Shown here: positions 21,780-31,426 of the stretch, one piece after another
How positions within the stretch are numbered: the first letter of the stretch is position 1
Layout: every line of letters begins with the position of its first letter
Source: Odiellus spinosus
Lineage: Eukaryota > Arthropoda > Arachnida > Opiliones > Phalangiidae
Reading direction: 5' to 3'
Assembly (NCBI GenBank): GCA_963920705.1
Contig: OY987230.1
Location: 4,650,001-4,714,000, forward strand
Length of the DNA: 64,000 nucleotides
Made by a program: the position numbers and the translations under genes
The notes under the pieces: generated by a model
What the model saw: only the letters and a program-made list of their open reading frames with translations
Told to the model about the DNA's origin: nothing
Database searches by the model: none

Positions 21780-23240
21780 AATAATATAGGATAATATAAT
21801 ATATAATATGTGTAATATATATAATATAATATGTATAATATATATAATATAATATGTATAATATATATAATATAATATGTATAATATATATATATATATA
21901 ATGTATATATTATGTATATATTATGTATATATTATATATGTATTACGTATATATTATGTATACATTATGTATATATTATGTATATATTATATATGTATTA
22001 CGTATATATTATGTATACATTATGTATACATTATGTATACATTATGTATACATTATGTATACATTATGTATACATTATGTATACATTATGTATACATTAT
22101 GTATACATTATGCATACATTATGCATACATTATGCATACATTATGCATACATTATGCATACATTATGCATACATTATGCATACATTATGCATACATTATG
22201 CATACATTATGCATACATTATGCATACATTATGCATACATTATGTATACATTATGTATAAATTATGTATAAATTATGTATATATTATGTATATATTATGT
22301 ATATATTATGTATATATTATGTATATATTATGTATATATTTTATATATATGTATATATTTTATATATATTATGTATATATTTTATATATATTATGTATAT
22401 ATTTTATATATATTATGTATATATTTTATATATATTTTATATATATTATGAATATATTTTATATATATGTATATATTTTATATATATTATGAATATATTT
22501 TATATATATGTATATATTTTATATATATTATGAATATATTTTATATATATGTATATATTTTATATATATTATGTATATATTTTATATATATTATGTATAT
22601 ATTTTATATATATTATGAATATATTTTATATATATTATGTATATATTTTATATATATTATGAATATATTTTATATATATTATGAATATATTTTATATATA
22701 TGTATATATTTTATATATATTATGAATATATTTTATATATATGTATATATTTTATATATATTATGTATATATTTTATATATATTATGTATATATTTTATA
22801 TATATTATGTAAATATTGTTTATATTATGTTTATATTATGTTTATATTATGTATATATTATGTTTATATTATGTATATATTATGTATGTATTATATATAT
22901 TATGTATATATTATGTATATATTAAATATATATATATGTTATATATAATATATATATTATATATATATATATTATATATATATTTTATGTTATATAAATT
23001 ATATATATAATATTTATATATAATTTATTATATATTTATATTTATATATATATAAAAATATGTATATATATATATAATATACATATATTACATATATATA
23101 TGTAAATATATATATATATAAAAATATGTATAATATATATATATATATATATATAATATACATATATTACATATATATATGTAAATATATATATAATATA
23201 TATAATATATATATATATTGCATATATATATATATATGTT
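21780..23240. repeat. AT microsatellite / short-period array
   Basis: About 1.45 kb of TA-rich short-period repeats passes through distinct blocks: ATATAATATGTA, TATGTATACAT (22000-22100), TATGCATACAT (22105-22240), TATGTATATATT, TTTTATATATATTATGAATA, and finally pure (TA)n with ATATATG. The 11-mer blocks keep all three frames open on the + strand and create long, artificial Tyr/Ile/Met-rich ORFs. Confidence 0.95.
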
Positions 23241-23244
23241 TATA

Positions 23245-23545
23245 TTTTGATGATAAACGTTGAGCCTCTTATCTCGTTCGGTTGGCTTATGCAATTGTTC
23301 ATAATTTTGAAAACAAGTTGGGAAAATGCATAACTGATTTACTCAATTTATGTAATTTGAAGGTTACTTTTGGGAGGCCAGAATTCTGAAACGACGGGAT
23401 TTCGGCACATGGTTCAAGAGACTTTTCACTCATATGAACCCAAACATCAAGCACCTCATTTCTTTACAGACTTTTCTACAACACGCTGTATCTATTTATT
23501 AGGCGTCACTGACAAATCGTTTTAAAAATTATGGGTATAAAGAAC
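23245..23545. repeat. Dispersed repeat, related to 28011-28280
   Basis: From GATAAACG(T)TGAGCCTCTTATCTCG through GGCCAGAATTCTGAAACG to ACACGCTGTATCTATTTATT, this matches 28011-28280 at roughly three-quarters identity. The common block TTATCTCGTTCGGTT is also part of the foldback at 27851-28046 and, inverted, of 25374-25490. No coding capacity. Confidence 0.65.
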
Positions 23546-24233
23546 TAAATGACCAACCCAACCAAACTTTAATTCCAGATAAGAAAGTTAAACTATTAAA
23601 GGAATGAGAATAAAATTCATTGTGTTAAATTGACTTCTCTACCCCCAAACTTCTGCTTATTTTAATAGTCAGTGCATTTGATTTTGTTGAACAAGCAATT
23701 AGCTTGTAATTTAGAACATTTCAATGAAGCTTTAGAATAGGTTTTGAAACGCGTAATTTCATGTAAGGTGAAATTTGTTTTACGGTTATCCATTTTTTTA
23801 AGCAATTGTACGGACGTCGCGTTAAACCATAGTTATTATTTCTATTCCGAAAAAAGCGATCACTCTCGGCTGAATTTTAAGATTGAATAGGTCTCGCATA
23901 TCGCGTGTTTAGTGTAGGAGTAATAATGTCGGGAATAAAGACCGCGTCGAGTATCAATTTATATGGCTTCGTTTTCGATCAAAAGAAAGATTCAGAATTT
24001 CCGATTCAATTAAAGCCACAATATGGCTCTCGACTAATAAACCCCTCATTTTCAAGACTCGTCTGTCCAAATCTCACGAACATTCAGGAAAGAGATTGGC
24101 AAATGCGCATGAGTTCCAGATCTTAATAAAGGGTGGGTGAACTAATTCTCTAGAATCTATAAATTATCGGATATTGATTTATTTTCACTCGTAAAATAAA
24201 TTTATTGTAATTATTATTATTAGCAGAGGTAAA
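23546..24233. other. No supported gene
   Basis: A + strand frame at 23926-24126 (MSGIKTASSINLYGFVF...) is open for about 66 codons and starts soon after a moderately GC-rich stretch. It has no recognised domain, splice partner or neighbour, so I do not call it. Confidence 0.35.
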
Positions 24234-24611
24234 TAATAACCCCCTTCGGGGGGAAGTATGAAAGCCCCTATACTACCAATGCTAAAAATCACGAACAACA
24301 AGAGCCCGCTGCTGACTATCTAGGCCACTAGCTCGCGCTGGACTTCTCAATGTCGCTACTCTAGTAAATAGTCTTTGTATAAACAAGACGGCTCGATTTG
24401 TGTTTAGAACTTCCTGTTAAATTGGAGTCGAAGGTTGACTTCAGCTCGCGAGTTCCGGAAGTGTGCGTAGGGAAAATTTAGTGAGGTTCAAAATGGTGTA
24501 ACTATTTTTTGGGAGTAAAGCGGTGTGTCGATCCGCCGCGATTTACGCCGGGCACTTGTTGTTCGTCGATTTTGCCTACCTTTCATACTTCCCCCCCGAA
24601 GGGGGTTATTA
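24234..24611. mobile_element. MITE with TAATAACCCCCTTCGGGGGG ends
   Basis: Near-perfect inverted ends of about 30 bp: TAATAACCCCCTTCGG..AAGTATGAAAG at the left and its reverse complement at the right (one extra C). The 378-bp element has no ORF. It is bounded by TA-rich sequence compatible with a TA target duplication, as in Tc1/mariner elements. Each end also carries its own small hairpin (CCCCTTCGGGG). Confidence 0.75.
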
Positions 24612-24770
24612 TATACCTATGTTATTAGTTACATTCTAAAAGGCGAATATTTCGACTCTCCGCTTAGAATATGGTTTTGCAAAATGGAATATACACTAAA
24701 TTAGAGAGCCTTTTTTAATTTCATTCATTAAATAAAAATTTCAGGTGCTTGTTATTTAGGTTACTATGAG

Positions 24771-25263
24771 CAGGGTGACCACTTTTCCTATATTTCCTAT
24801 TTTTTCCTATATTTTCACCTCCTTCCTATTTTCTCCTATAATCTAATGGCAATTCCTATAATCTCCTATATTTCTACTCAAAATCTCTAGTTAAGGGTAA
24901 AGTTATAAATCATACTGTCAGCTGTGGCTGCATAAGATTATTTTAGCTTAACTGTACATTTTCCAATTAAAATAGTCTGTAAAATTCCATACTATTTAAG
25001 CAATTTGATCGTATTAATTCCATGTTTAAACCTGTGGCGAGAGTTGTGATGCAATAATAAACATGGTTCCTACTTTTAATTATTTTCCTATTTTATCATA
25101 TATTTTCCCCTTATTTCTTCCTATTTTATCCTATATTTTCCACTTATTTCTTCCAATTTTATCCTATATTTTACATAAAATTCTTCCTATATTTTCCTAT
25201 ATTTCGCAAAGAAATTTCCTATATTTCCTATATAGGATTTTCGAATTTTCAGTGGTCACCCTG
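24771..25263. mobile_element. CAGGG-type MITE (CCTATATTT subfamily)
   Basis: Starts CAGGGTGACCACTTTTCC and ends AGTGGTCACCCTG, with an exact 6-bp flanking repeat TATGAG (24765-24770 and 25264-25269). Both arms are dense in TTCCTATATTTCC motifs, and the centre is ordinary. The 69-codon + frame at 25063 is the repeat read in frame. Confidence 0.8.
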
Positions 25264-25373
25264 TATGAGTAATAAAAAAAACTCTGGAACCATGTGCTCA
25301 AATCCTTCCCTAAAGTAGCCTTCAAACTCTAAATTGGCAACCCATAATATGGAATTAATGAAATTGTTTGCAA

Positions 25374-25490
25374 AATTAGTAATAATTGCATAACCCAACC
25401 GAACGAGATAAGTTACTAAAAGATAGTTATTCAACTTATTTTGTTTAGAAGTGTGCTATCCCTAAAAATATCTTATCAGCTAATTCAACT
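25374..25490. repeat. Single-arm copy of the 27851-28046 foldback sequence
   Basis: CCAACCGAACGAGATAAG through TTATTTTGTTTAGAAGTGTG and GCTATCCCTAAAAATAT matches one arm of the foldback at 27851-28046, so the arm also exists as a dispersed single unit. Confidence 0.55.
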
Positions 25491-25559
25491 ATCAACGGAT
25501 TTAAGGTATTTAAATCAATGAAAATATGTTTTATTCAATTACTTTCTTAAATAATAGCT

Positions 25560-25870
25560 CCGAAATTTACAATAATTGTTCTTAGTGACCACCCTCGACG
25601 TTAATGCATACCTGCGCACGTCGTTTAAAGGACTCGCGAACACGTTGAAAGATACCCTGAGTTTTGTGGATAGTATCACATCCGTCAATTACGTGTTGTC
25701 TAAAGGTACTGGACATCACGAACTTCAGTGCGGTAAATTAAGTCTTGGAGATGTCCCCAAAATAAAAAAAATCACACGGATTTAAATCGGGCGATCTGGC
25801 TGGCCACGCAACAATTCCGCCTTGGCCAGCATACCTGCCAAGGAACGTCGCATCAAGAGAGAAAAATTTG
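25560..25870 (-). pseudogene. IS630/mariner-like transposase fragment
   Basis: The minus strand reads DATFLGRYAGQGG then WPARSPDLNPCDFF, the hallmark of the C-terminal part of IS630-Tc1-mariner DDE transposases (the last catalytic acidic residue is in the SPDLNPCDFF segment). It continues, with stops and frameshifts, to the family's C-terminal pattern ending in GGH near 25590. Only the last third remains. A sister fragment lies at 34630-35070. The element is dead. Confidence 0.75.
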
Positions 25871-26100
25871 AATTTTAGTAAAATGAAATTGTCCAAACTA
25901 TTGCCTAATTTGTAGATCCCGCCGGAAATCCATATACCTATTGCGCTCAACGCTTGAATTGACATGCACATCTATTTTTTTTTTTTTTTTTTTTTTTTTG
26001 TTTTGTTTTGTAACTCTTGAGAATTGACGTCGAATTGATTCAGTTACGAGAATAGGCGATTTCATTTTCTACTGGTTTTTGGTTTAATTGCTATTATAGG
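25871..26100. other. Unassigned, with T homopolymer
   Basis: A T run at 25974-25999 lies in otherwise ordinary AT-rich sequence. Confidence 0.4.
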
Positions 26101-26316
26101 GTAGGTCGTCTAATTCTGAAATCTTTTTAAGAAATCTGAGATCTCGATCGCTATCGAATTTTTAGCGACGAAGTTAACTTTAAGTTTGAATAGTTGCGCT
26201 GGTTTTTATCATTCCATGACGCGGACGAGGTTTTAAAGACGGCAGTAGTAGCTTCTAGTTCTGAACGAAATATTCTAATTCTGAAGGCCCCGATTTCAAT
26301 TCTGAACACCCCCTCC

Positions 26317-26351
<35 letters not shown>

Positions 26352-27113
26352 ATGCTAAAGGAACCACTCGCGCGCCTCCAATCGAGAAACGAGTGTCACC
26401 AATGGATTCCTTGGCCAAATTTATCAAATGAGGGCGGAATTAGGGCGATCGAGCCAATATTTGCGAAGTTATCAACGATTTAAATTTTTTGCATTGCTTT
26501 GGCGTAGAACCCGTATAGAATCCTCATTTTGAATGAAATCATCGATAACTTCGCAAATACTGGCTCGATCGCTCTAATTCCGCCTTTCCTCTGTTAAATT
26601 CGGCCAAGGTATGCATTGGTGACACTCGATTCAACGCGCGGAAGTGGTTCCTTTATCAATTTTTAGCAGTTTTTCCTCTATTTTAGCGCGCCGTTCAGAA
26701 TTAGAAATTCTTAGACATATTTTGAAATTACGTTTTCGCTAAGAGTTTGCGGCAAATTCTGGGTTTGAGAAGTTTATTTTGTAGTGGGAAACTCAAACTT
26801 TACGAAGATAACGAGCGCGTAAACCCGGGATTTTTCCAAAGCTCGTAAAACCTTATTTCCCAGACGCTAAATAGAAACATTCCCTTAAAAACGGTCTAAT
26901 TAATTATGTTAATTATCGCTGTTGGCTAATTAGGGTCGTATCTTCTCCGGGTCTTTCCTAAAATGTTGAAGTTGCATTCCACGAATAGCCCCATTATTAA
27001 TCTACCAAGTGAGCCCTACCATCTTTAAATAGACCCAACCAAAGATAAGTTATACATTTTAAATTAAAGTGTTCAGAATTAAAAGCGTTCAGATTTAAGA
27101 GGTCTGCCCATAG
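26101..27113. mobile_element. Possible ~1-kb element with TTCTGAA-rich ends
   Basis: The left end GGGTAGGTCGTCTAATTCTG and the right end (inverted TGGGCAGACCTCTTAAATCTG) share a weak inverted match. The motif TTCTGAATT or its reverse recurs near both edges. Inside is a foldback (26357-26654) next to an A homopolymer (26321-26349). Boundaries are uncertain. Confidence 0.35.
26357..26654. repeat. Foldback element, arms about 115-125 bp
   Basis: AAAGGAACCACT...TCGATCGCCC-like text on the left is mirrored on the right (GGCTCGATCGCTC...AGTGGTTCCTTT) around a centre at about 26485-26540. Arms differ by small indels. No ORF. Confidence 0.75.
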
Positions 27114-27850
27114 TAAACGTACATATTTTCTTTGCTAGTTTTATAATGTAATTTCTTTAAAGCTCACAACCTTATATTGTTGGAATCGGTTGTCTGTCTC
27201 CCTTTTAGTAACCTAACCTATGTAATTTTTCATAAAAACATCTTTGTACCTCATTTAATTTTTCGATGAACCATCCCGAAGCTACTAGTTTTAGATCGAA
27301 ATGACAATGAAACCTATTTATTAACCATAACTGAATAGTCTCTTTTCCGTAGAAGGGAAATTTATTTATGAAGTAAGGCTTCCGCCACACTGTGAATATA
27401 GCCATTATTAATATTTAGTCATCGGCCCGGGGATACTGGAAAAAAGTTCCCCTTCGTTTCTTTTGTTAGTTTTTAACCATTTTGAAGAACAAGCTTAGAT
27501 GAAAATTTATTTTTGGGTATCATTCAGTAAAACTTGAATAGATTTCAAACTAGAACTATTTGACGCTAGGATTCGTACAACATTTCGAAACTTGATATTT
27601 TCAAATTTTTCAGAATACTTTGATTTTTAAAAGCAATATTAATGTTAGATATTGAAAAATAGAACTGAATATGTAAACTTGTGGGAGAGATCGGTTTCTG
27701 GTGCTATAAAATTCCCATTTTTTTTGGATTTGAAACAGATTATAACAGTGCCATCATTTTCTATCATATTAAATTCCGTTTTCCCCGATTTTCTCAAATA
27801 ATTTTAATTTTACCAGATATTTCCGAGTTTTTTTCTTCATTATGTATAAG
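27114..27850. other. Nothing recognised
   Basis: AT-rich DNA with short chance frames on both strands; no support for a gene. Confidence 0.4.
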
Positions 27851-28046
27851 CAAACCGAACGAGATAAAAGACTTAAAGTTTATTATTAAAAGCTAATTAT
27901 TAACTTTATTTTGTTTAATAGCGTGCTATCGCTAAAATGATATTATGATCTTATGATCATTTTAGCGATAGCACACTATTAAACAAAATAAAGTTAATAA
28001 TTAACTTTTAATGATAAACTTTAAGTCTCTTATCTCGTTCGGTTTG
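27851..28046. repeat. Near-perfect foldback, arms about 93 bp
   Basis: CAAACCGAACGAGATAA on the left is the reverse complement of the last bases TTATCTCGTTCGGTTTG. The arms stay complementary through TAACTTTATTTTGTTTAAT and TAGCGATAGCAC to a tiny centre near 27943-27958 (TGATCTTATGATCA). Divergence is very low, so this fold formed recently or is maintained. Confidence 0.85.
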
Positions 28047-28280
28047 TTTATACAGTTGTTCCTTATTTTGAAAACAATTTGGTTAAATCCCTATATGAGT
28101 TTCGCAAATTTATGTAGTTTGAAGAATACTTTTGGGCGGCCAGAACTCTGAAACGGTGGGCTAGAGCATATGTTCAAGAGGCTTTTCACTCATAGTAATC
28201 CAAAGAACAAGCACCTGAATTTCTAAAAACTTTTCAACAAAGCCCTGTATATATATTATGCATTTATTTTACGTGGTTTC
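28047..28280. repeat. Continuation of the dispersed repeat also at 23245-23545
   Basis: Contains TTTTGAAAACAA, GGGCGGCCAGAACTCTGAAAC and AAGCACCTGAATTTCT in the same order as the earlier copy. It lies immediately outside the right arm of the foldback, so the foldback seems to be an inverted duplication of one end of this repeat. Confidence 0.6.
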
Positions 28281-28478
28281 ATGTTCCGCCAAACCTTAGT
28301 TACCGATAACGACATCGTGCCGCGTAGATTAAACCTGCGCCAAAGCTCGCTAAAATTATATTCTCAATTATTAAATTTGATAAAGATGTGTAAAATTATA
28401 TAAAGATGTGTGCGGTATTTTTGTTTTCTTAAAATCGTTCTAATAAAATTTGCAGCTTACCGCCAAATATTTGAAAAA

Positions 28479-28861
28479 AACTGACTACTGAGGTGACCCT
28501 CCTATTAAAAAGTTTTGTAAAAGTTTAAATTGTAATTTAAACCACAATATTTAACACGGGAGGGAATAAAGAAATTCGAAACAATTATACAAGTATTCCA
28601 TAATCACCAAATGATTAATATTTGTTTCATTGGTATAGGTGCGACTTATTCAATTTGCAGTTAAATTAACTTTATTTAAACTGACTACTGAGGTAACCCT
28701 ACTATTAAAAATAGTTTTGTAAAATTTAATTAAAATAATTTTCACTGTAATTAAAAGTACAATATTTAACACGGGAGGGAATGAAGTAATTCGGAAACAA
28801 TTATACAAGACTCCCATAATTGCCAAATTATTATTATCGATTTCATTGATATAGGTGCGAC
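28479..28861. repeat. Two direct copies of a ~180-200-bp unit
   Basis: 28479-28651 and 28679-28861 both run from CTGACTACTGAGGT through AATATTTAACACGGGAGGGAA to TATAGGTGCGAC, with indels. A short third piece (GGTGCGAC-TATTCAATTTG) is at 29356-29395. Moderately diverged and non-coding. Confidence 0.75.
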
Positions 28862-30064
28862 CAGAAATAGATGAACCGAAATTATCAGCGAGCCTTTATT
28901 TTTACGACACATTTTCTCTGTACCCCAGGGGGAGGGTGGAAAAATGAGAGTCGAAAATTTCATCCCACCCGCCCACGTAGAAAATAGTCGAGTGCATCAC
29001 GGGTAGATTAGTTCGGAACGAAAATACGATCGTTTTTATTAAAAAAAAAACACGTGAAGCATCGACTGTCGTCTGTCTCGACGCGTCTGCAGACCTAGGC
29101 TAAAGTTTGTAATATGTAATTTGTTAATCATGCAGAATGTACAGGCAGAAATACATCAGGATTTAGTTTTTTGAAAATTTCCCAACAACCTTTAAAAGAG
29201 AAAATTTTGGAGCTCCATTTTAACACTGACGAAAATCTCAATCGGGGAAGCTGAATTTTTAGTCTGTGTTTACTAAGTTTACAACGTATACCACCAGGTG
29301 GCATATTCAAGCGCTCCCGTTGGAGTGGGAGATTGTGGGTCGCATCTATTTCTGGTGCGACGTATTCAATTTGTAGTAAAATGGACTTTATTTAACCTTT
29401 ACTTTAAACGGGTTCGAACCTGCAATCCTCTGATCTGAATTCTTACGCTTTTCAATGTACGGCATGAGGCTGGCGGAAATCGCTTCGATAATGTTCTGTC
29501 GCGTGTTCTGTTTACCTTTAATTTTTGGCACGGGTCTATCTCTATCTCCATCGCTAACGCACTCATAGACCCACGTGAATCTCGTGACACAATATACGTA
29601 TTAATTGGAGTAACTGCAAACTGAGGAGCTGCTAAACTGATAATCCGCCGTATTATAAAATGCGCTTATTCAAAAATGCAGTTTTGACTACTGCTTAATA
29701 AACGACTGCTATATTGATATTTGATCTTTTAAAAACACTACCAATTGGGAACCGCTGAAGAAAATCAACCGTGTAAGAAAAGGCCAAATTGGAAATGAGC
29801 TTATGTCAAACCGCGATTTTGGGTCACCGATAAATTGAACATTGTTATTTTGAGAATTGCTATTTTACATATACCAAATTATTTTCGTAGCCGGATTGTT
29901 TTAAAGGAACCGGGAAACATGTTTTCAAAATGGATAAATGAAGCCAGTCAAAGATTGACGTGCACTCGAGGTGAAGTGTGACGATTAGGCATAGCTTTAC
30001 GGAGTGTAAATTTGAATAATTTTATCGGTAAATAACTAGAATAATATAGTTTTCACTTCGGTAA
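28862..30064. other. Nothing recognised
   Basis: No gene, RNA or element boundary supported. Minus-strand frames of about 60 codons near 29130-29590 are short and featureless. Confidence 0.4.
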
Positions 30065-30071
30065 GTCATTG

Positions 30072-30521
30072 CACTGCCTTCTGTAATACTAGGCCACGAA
30101 ATGCCAACTACAACTTTTTTTCTTGACATTTTTAATTTGCAATTTGTCCGAGGTAGATGTCACTTTCCTGATGTACGAATAGCCAATCGCGAGTCTCGCG
30201 TCGCCAAGAGCCAATTAGATAAGGCTCTAGCGACATCTAGGTGATAACGTAGAGATCTTGATTTAAATTTACGATTTGATTTAGAACTTGCTTTTAATGT
30301 AAATATTTAAAAATCACTGTTTAATTATTTAAATTAAATCCTAATTAATTTATTCTCCATTATTAACCTAAAATTCGTATCTATTTTTTAATTTTCGGCC
30401 TACATTTGAATTTCCCGCTTTTTTTAACCTCAAGAAAGCGACGTCTAACGATATTTTAGAAATCGGTAACGCCAACCCCTTGCTTTTCCTACGGATAGGC
30501 ATAGTATTAAAGAAGGCAGTG
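30072..30521. mobile_element. CACTGCC MITE copy 1, 7-bp target duplication
   Basis: Begins CACTGCCTTCTGTAATACTA and ends TAGTATTAAAGAAGGCAGTG. The flanking direct repeat is GTCATTG (30065-30071 and 30522-30528). It has 450 bp and no ORF. Interior landmarks are CCACGAAATGCCAACTACAA, the palindromic GCGAGTCTCGCG, and CCTTGCTTTTCCTACGGATA. A second copy is at 37940-38404. The 7-bp duplication with CA...TG ends does not match hAT (8 bp) or CACTA (3 bp); I leave the superfamily open. Confidence 0.85.
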
Positions 30522-30528
30522 GTCATTG

Positions 30529-31307
30529 GTTTATACTTATTGCTTAAACTTACTGTTAAACTTACGTGTTTAACTTAAATTGTTTTTCAAATTACAAAAA
30601 CGACTTTTATTTGGAAATCACTTTTGGACACCAACTTGGTCTATTTATTACCGAAACTGATGTTTTATCCCTGGTTATGCTCTTTTTTAACCAAAATACT
30701 CGAAATTCTCGAACACATGAATCCTGTAAATTTGATTATAGTTACGAGACTTGTCCTTTAGGAATGTTCACGCTTTATATACCCCGCTTCCTTTCCCACA
30801 TTACCATTTCTTGACAGTGCATACATTTTTACGTGACTCGTAATCAATACGAGGTCCTATACAAACTTTGAATACTGTTAGCGTTTTTCGGTAATTTTAT
30901 AGAAGTGTAGTGGTAGTGGCTGCATTCGATGTTATGTTGGCTTCAACGTTGTTTAGTCTATTTGCGAAGGGTTAATCTTCTATGGAAATGGTTCAAAAAA
31001 CAAAATTTCAATTGGGATTATTTCAAATTTGAAAGGTACGTTTTGAATTGACTTTATAACAAAATTATTCAAAAACGGGAAGAGGAATTTTTAGGTTGGG
31101 AATAGATAATTCTGAGCTAAATGATAAAATGATTGGGCGAAGTGGGACTGGGCGAATAGAATAATTTTGTAACGACCGGATGCTTTTTCTCAACGTGTAT
31201 TTCTATGTCTAGCGTCTATTTCTGAGTGCATTTGTAGAGCCATGGCTTCTGACCTTTTCTAGTAAAAGATCGACTTCTTTATATTTATATTACGATATAT
31301 ATTTTAG
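30529..31307. other. Region upstream of the GEF coding start
   Basis: No independent gene seen. It ends in an acceptor-like TATATATTTTAG at 31296-31307, so at least its right end is probably intronic. Confidence 0.4.
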
Positions 31308-31341
31308 ATATTGTGAACGATAGATTCTTCATTCGCTGGTG

Positions 31342-31426
31342 ATGTTATCCACTGCCGATCATCTGACCCGAAAAGGCAATTCGACTTTCTACGTGAAAGA
31401 AAAAACTCTCGAAGCTCAATTTTACA
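31342..31426 (+). CDS. Mcf2l: GEF coding exon 1
   Basis: ATG 31342 opens 28 codons (MLSTADHLTRKGNSTFYVKE...) and ends in phase 1 at a consensus donor ACA|GTAAGTA. There is an in-frame TAG 18 bases before the ATG, so this is the first methionine available in this exon. The upstream acceptor (TTTTAG at 31307) means the exon also carries some 5' untranslated sequence from an earlier exon. Alternative N-termini are common in this family. Confidence 0.7.

Noticed and set aside
21877..23010. Long Tyr/Ile/Met-rich open frames on the + strand
   Set aside because: They are the short-period AT microsatellite read in frame; all three frames stay open because the period is not a multiple of three.
23905..24126. 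Small gene MSGIKTASSINLYGFVF...
   Set aside because: No splice signals, homologous motif, polyadenylation context or neighbour support it; short frames of this size are common here.
30150..30190. Hammerhead ribozyme core (CTGATG) in the CACTGCC MITE
   Set aside because: The CTGATGA...GAAA core with flanking stems is not present; only the first six bases match.
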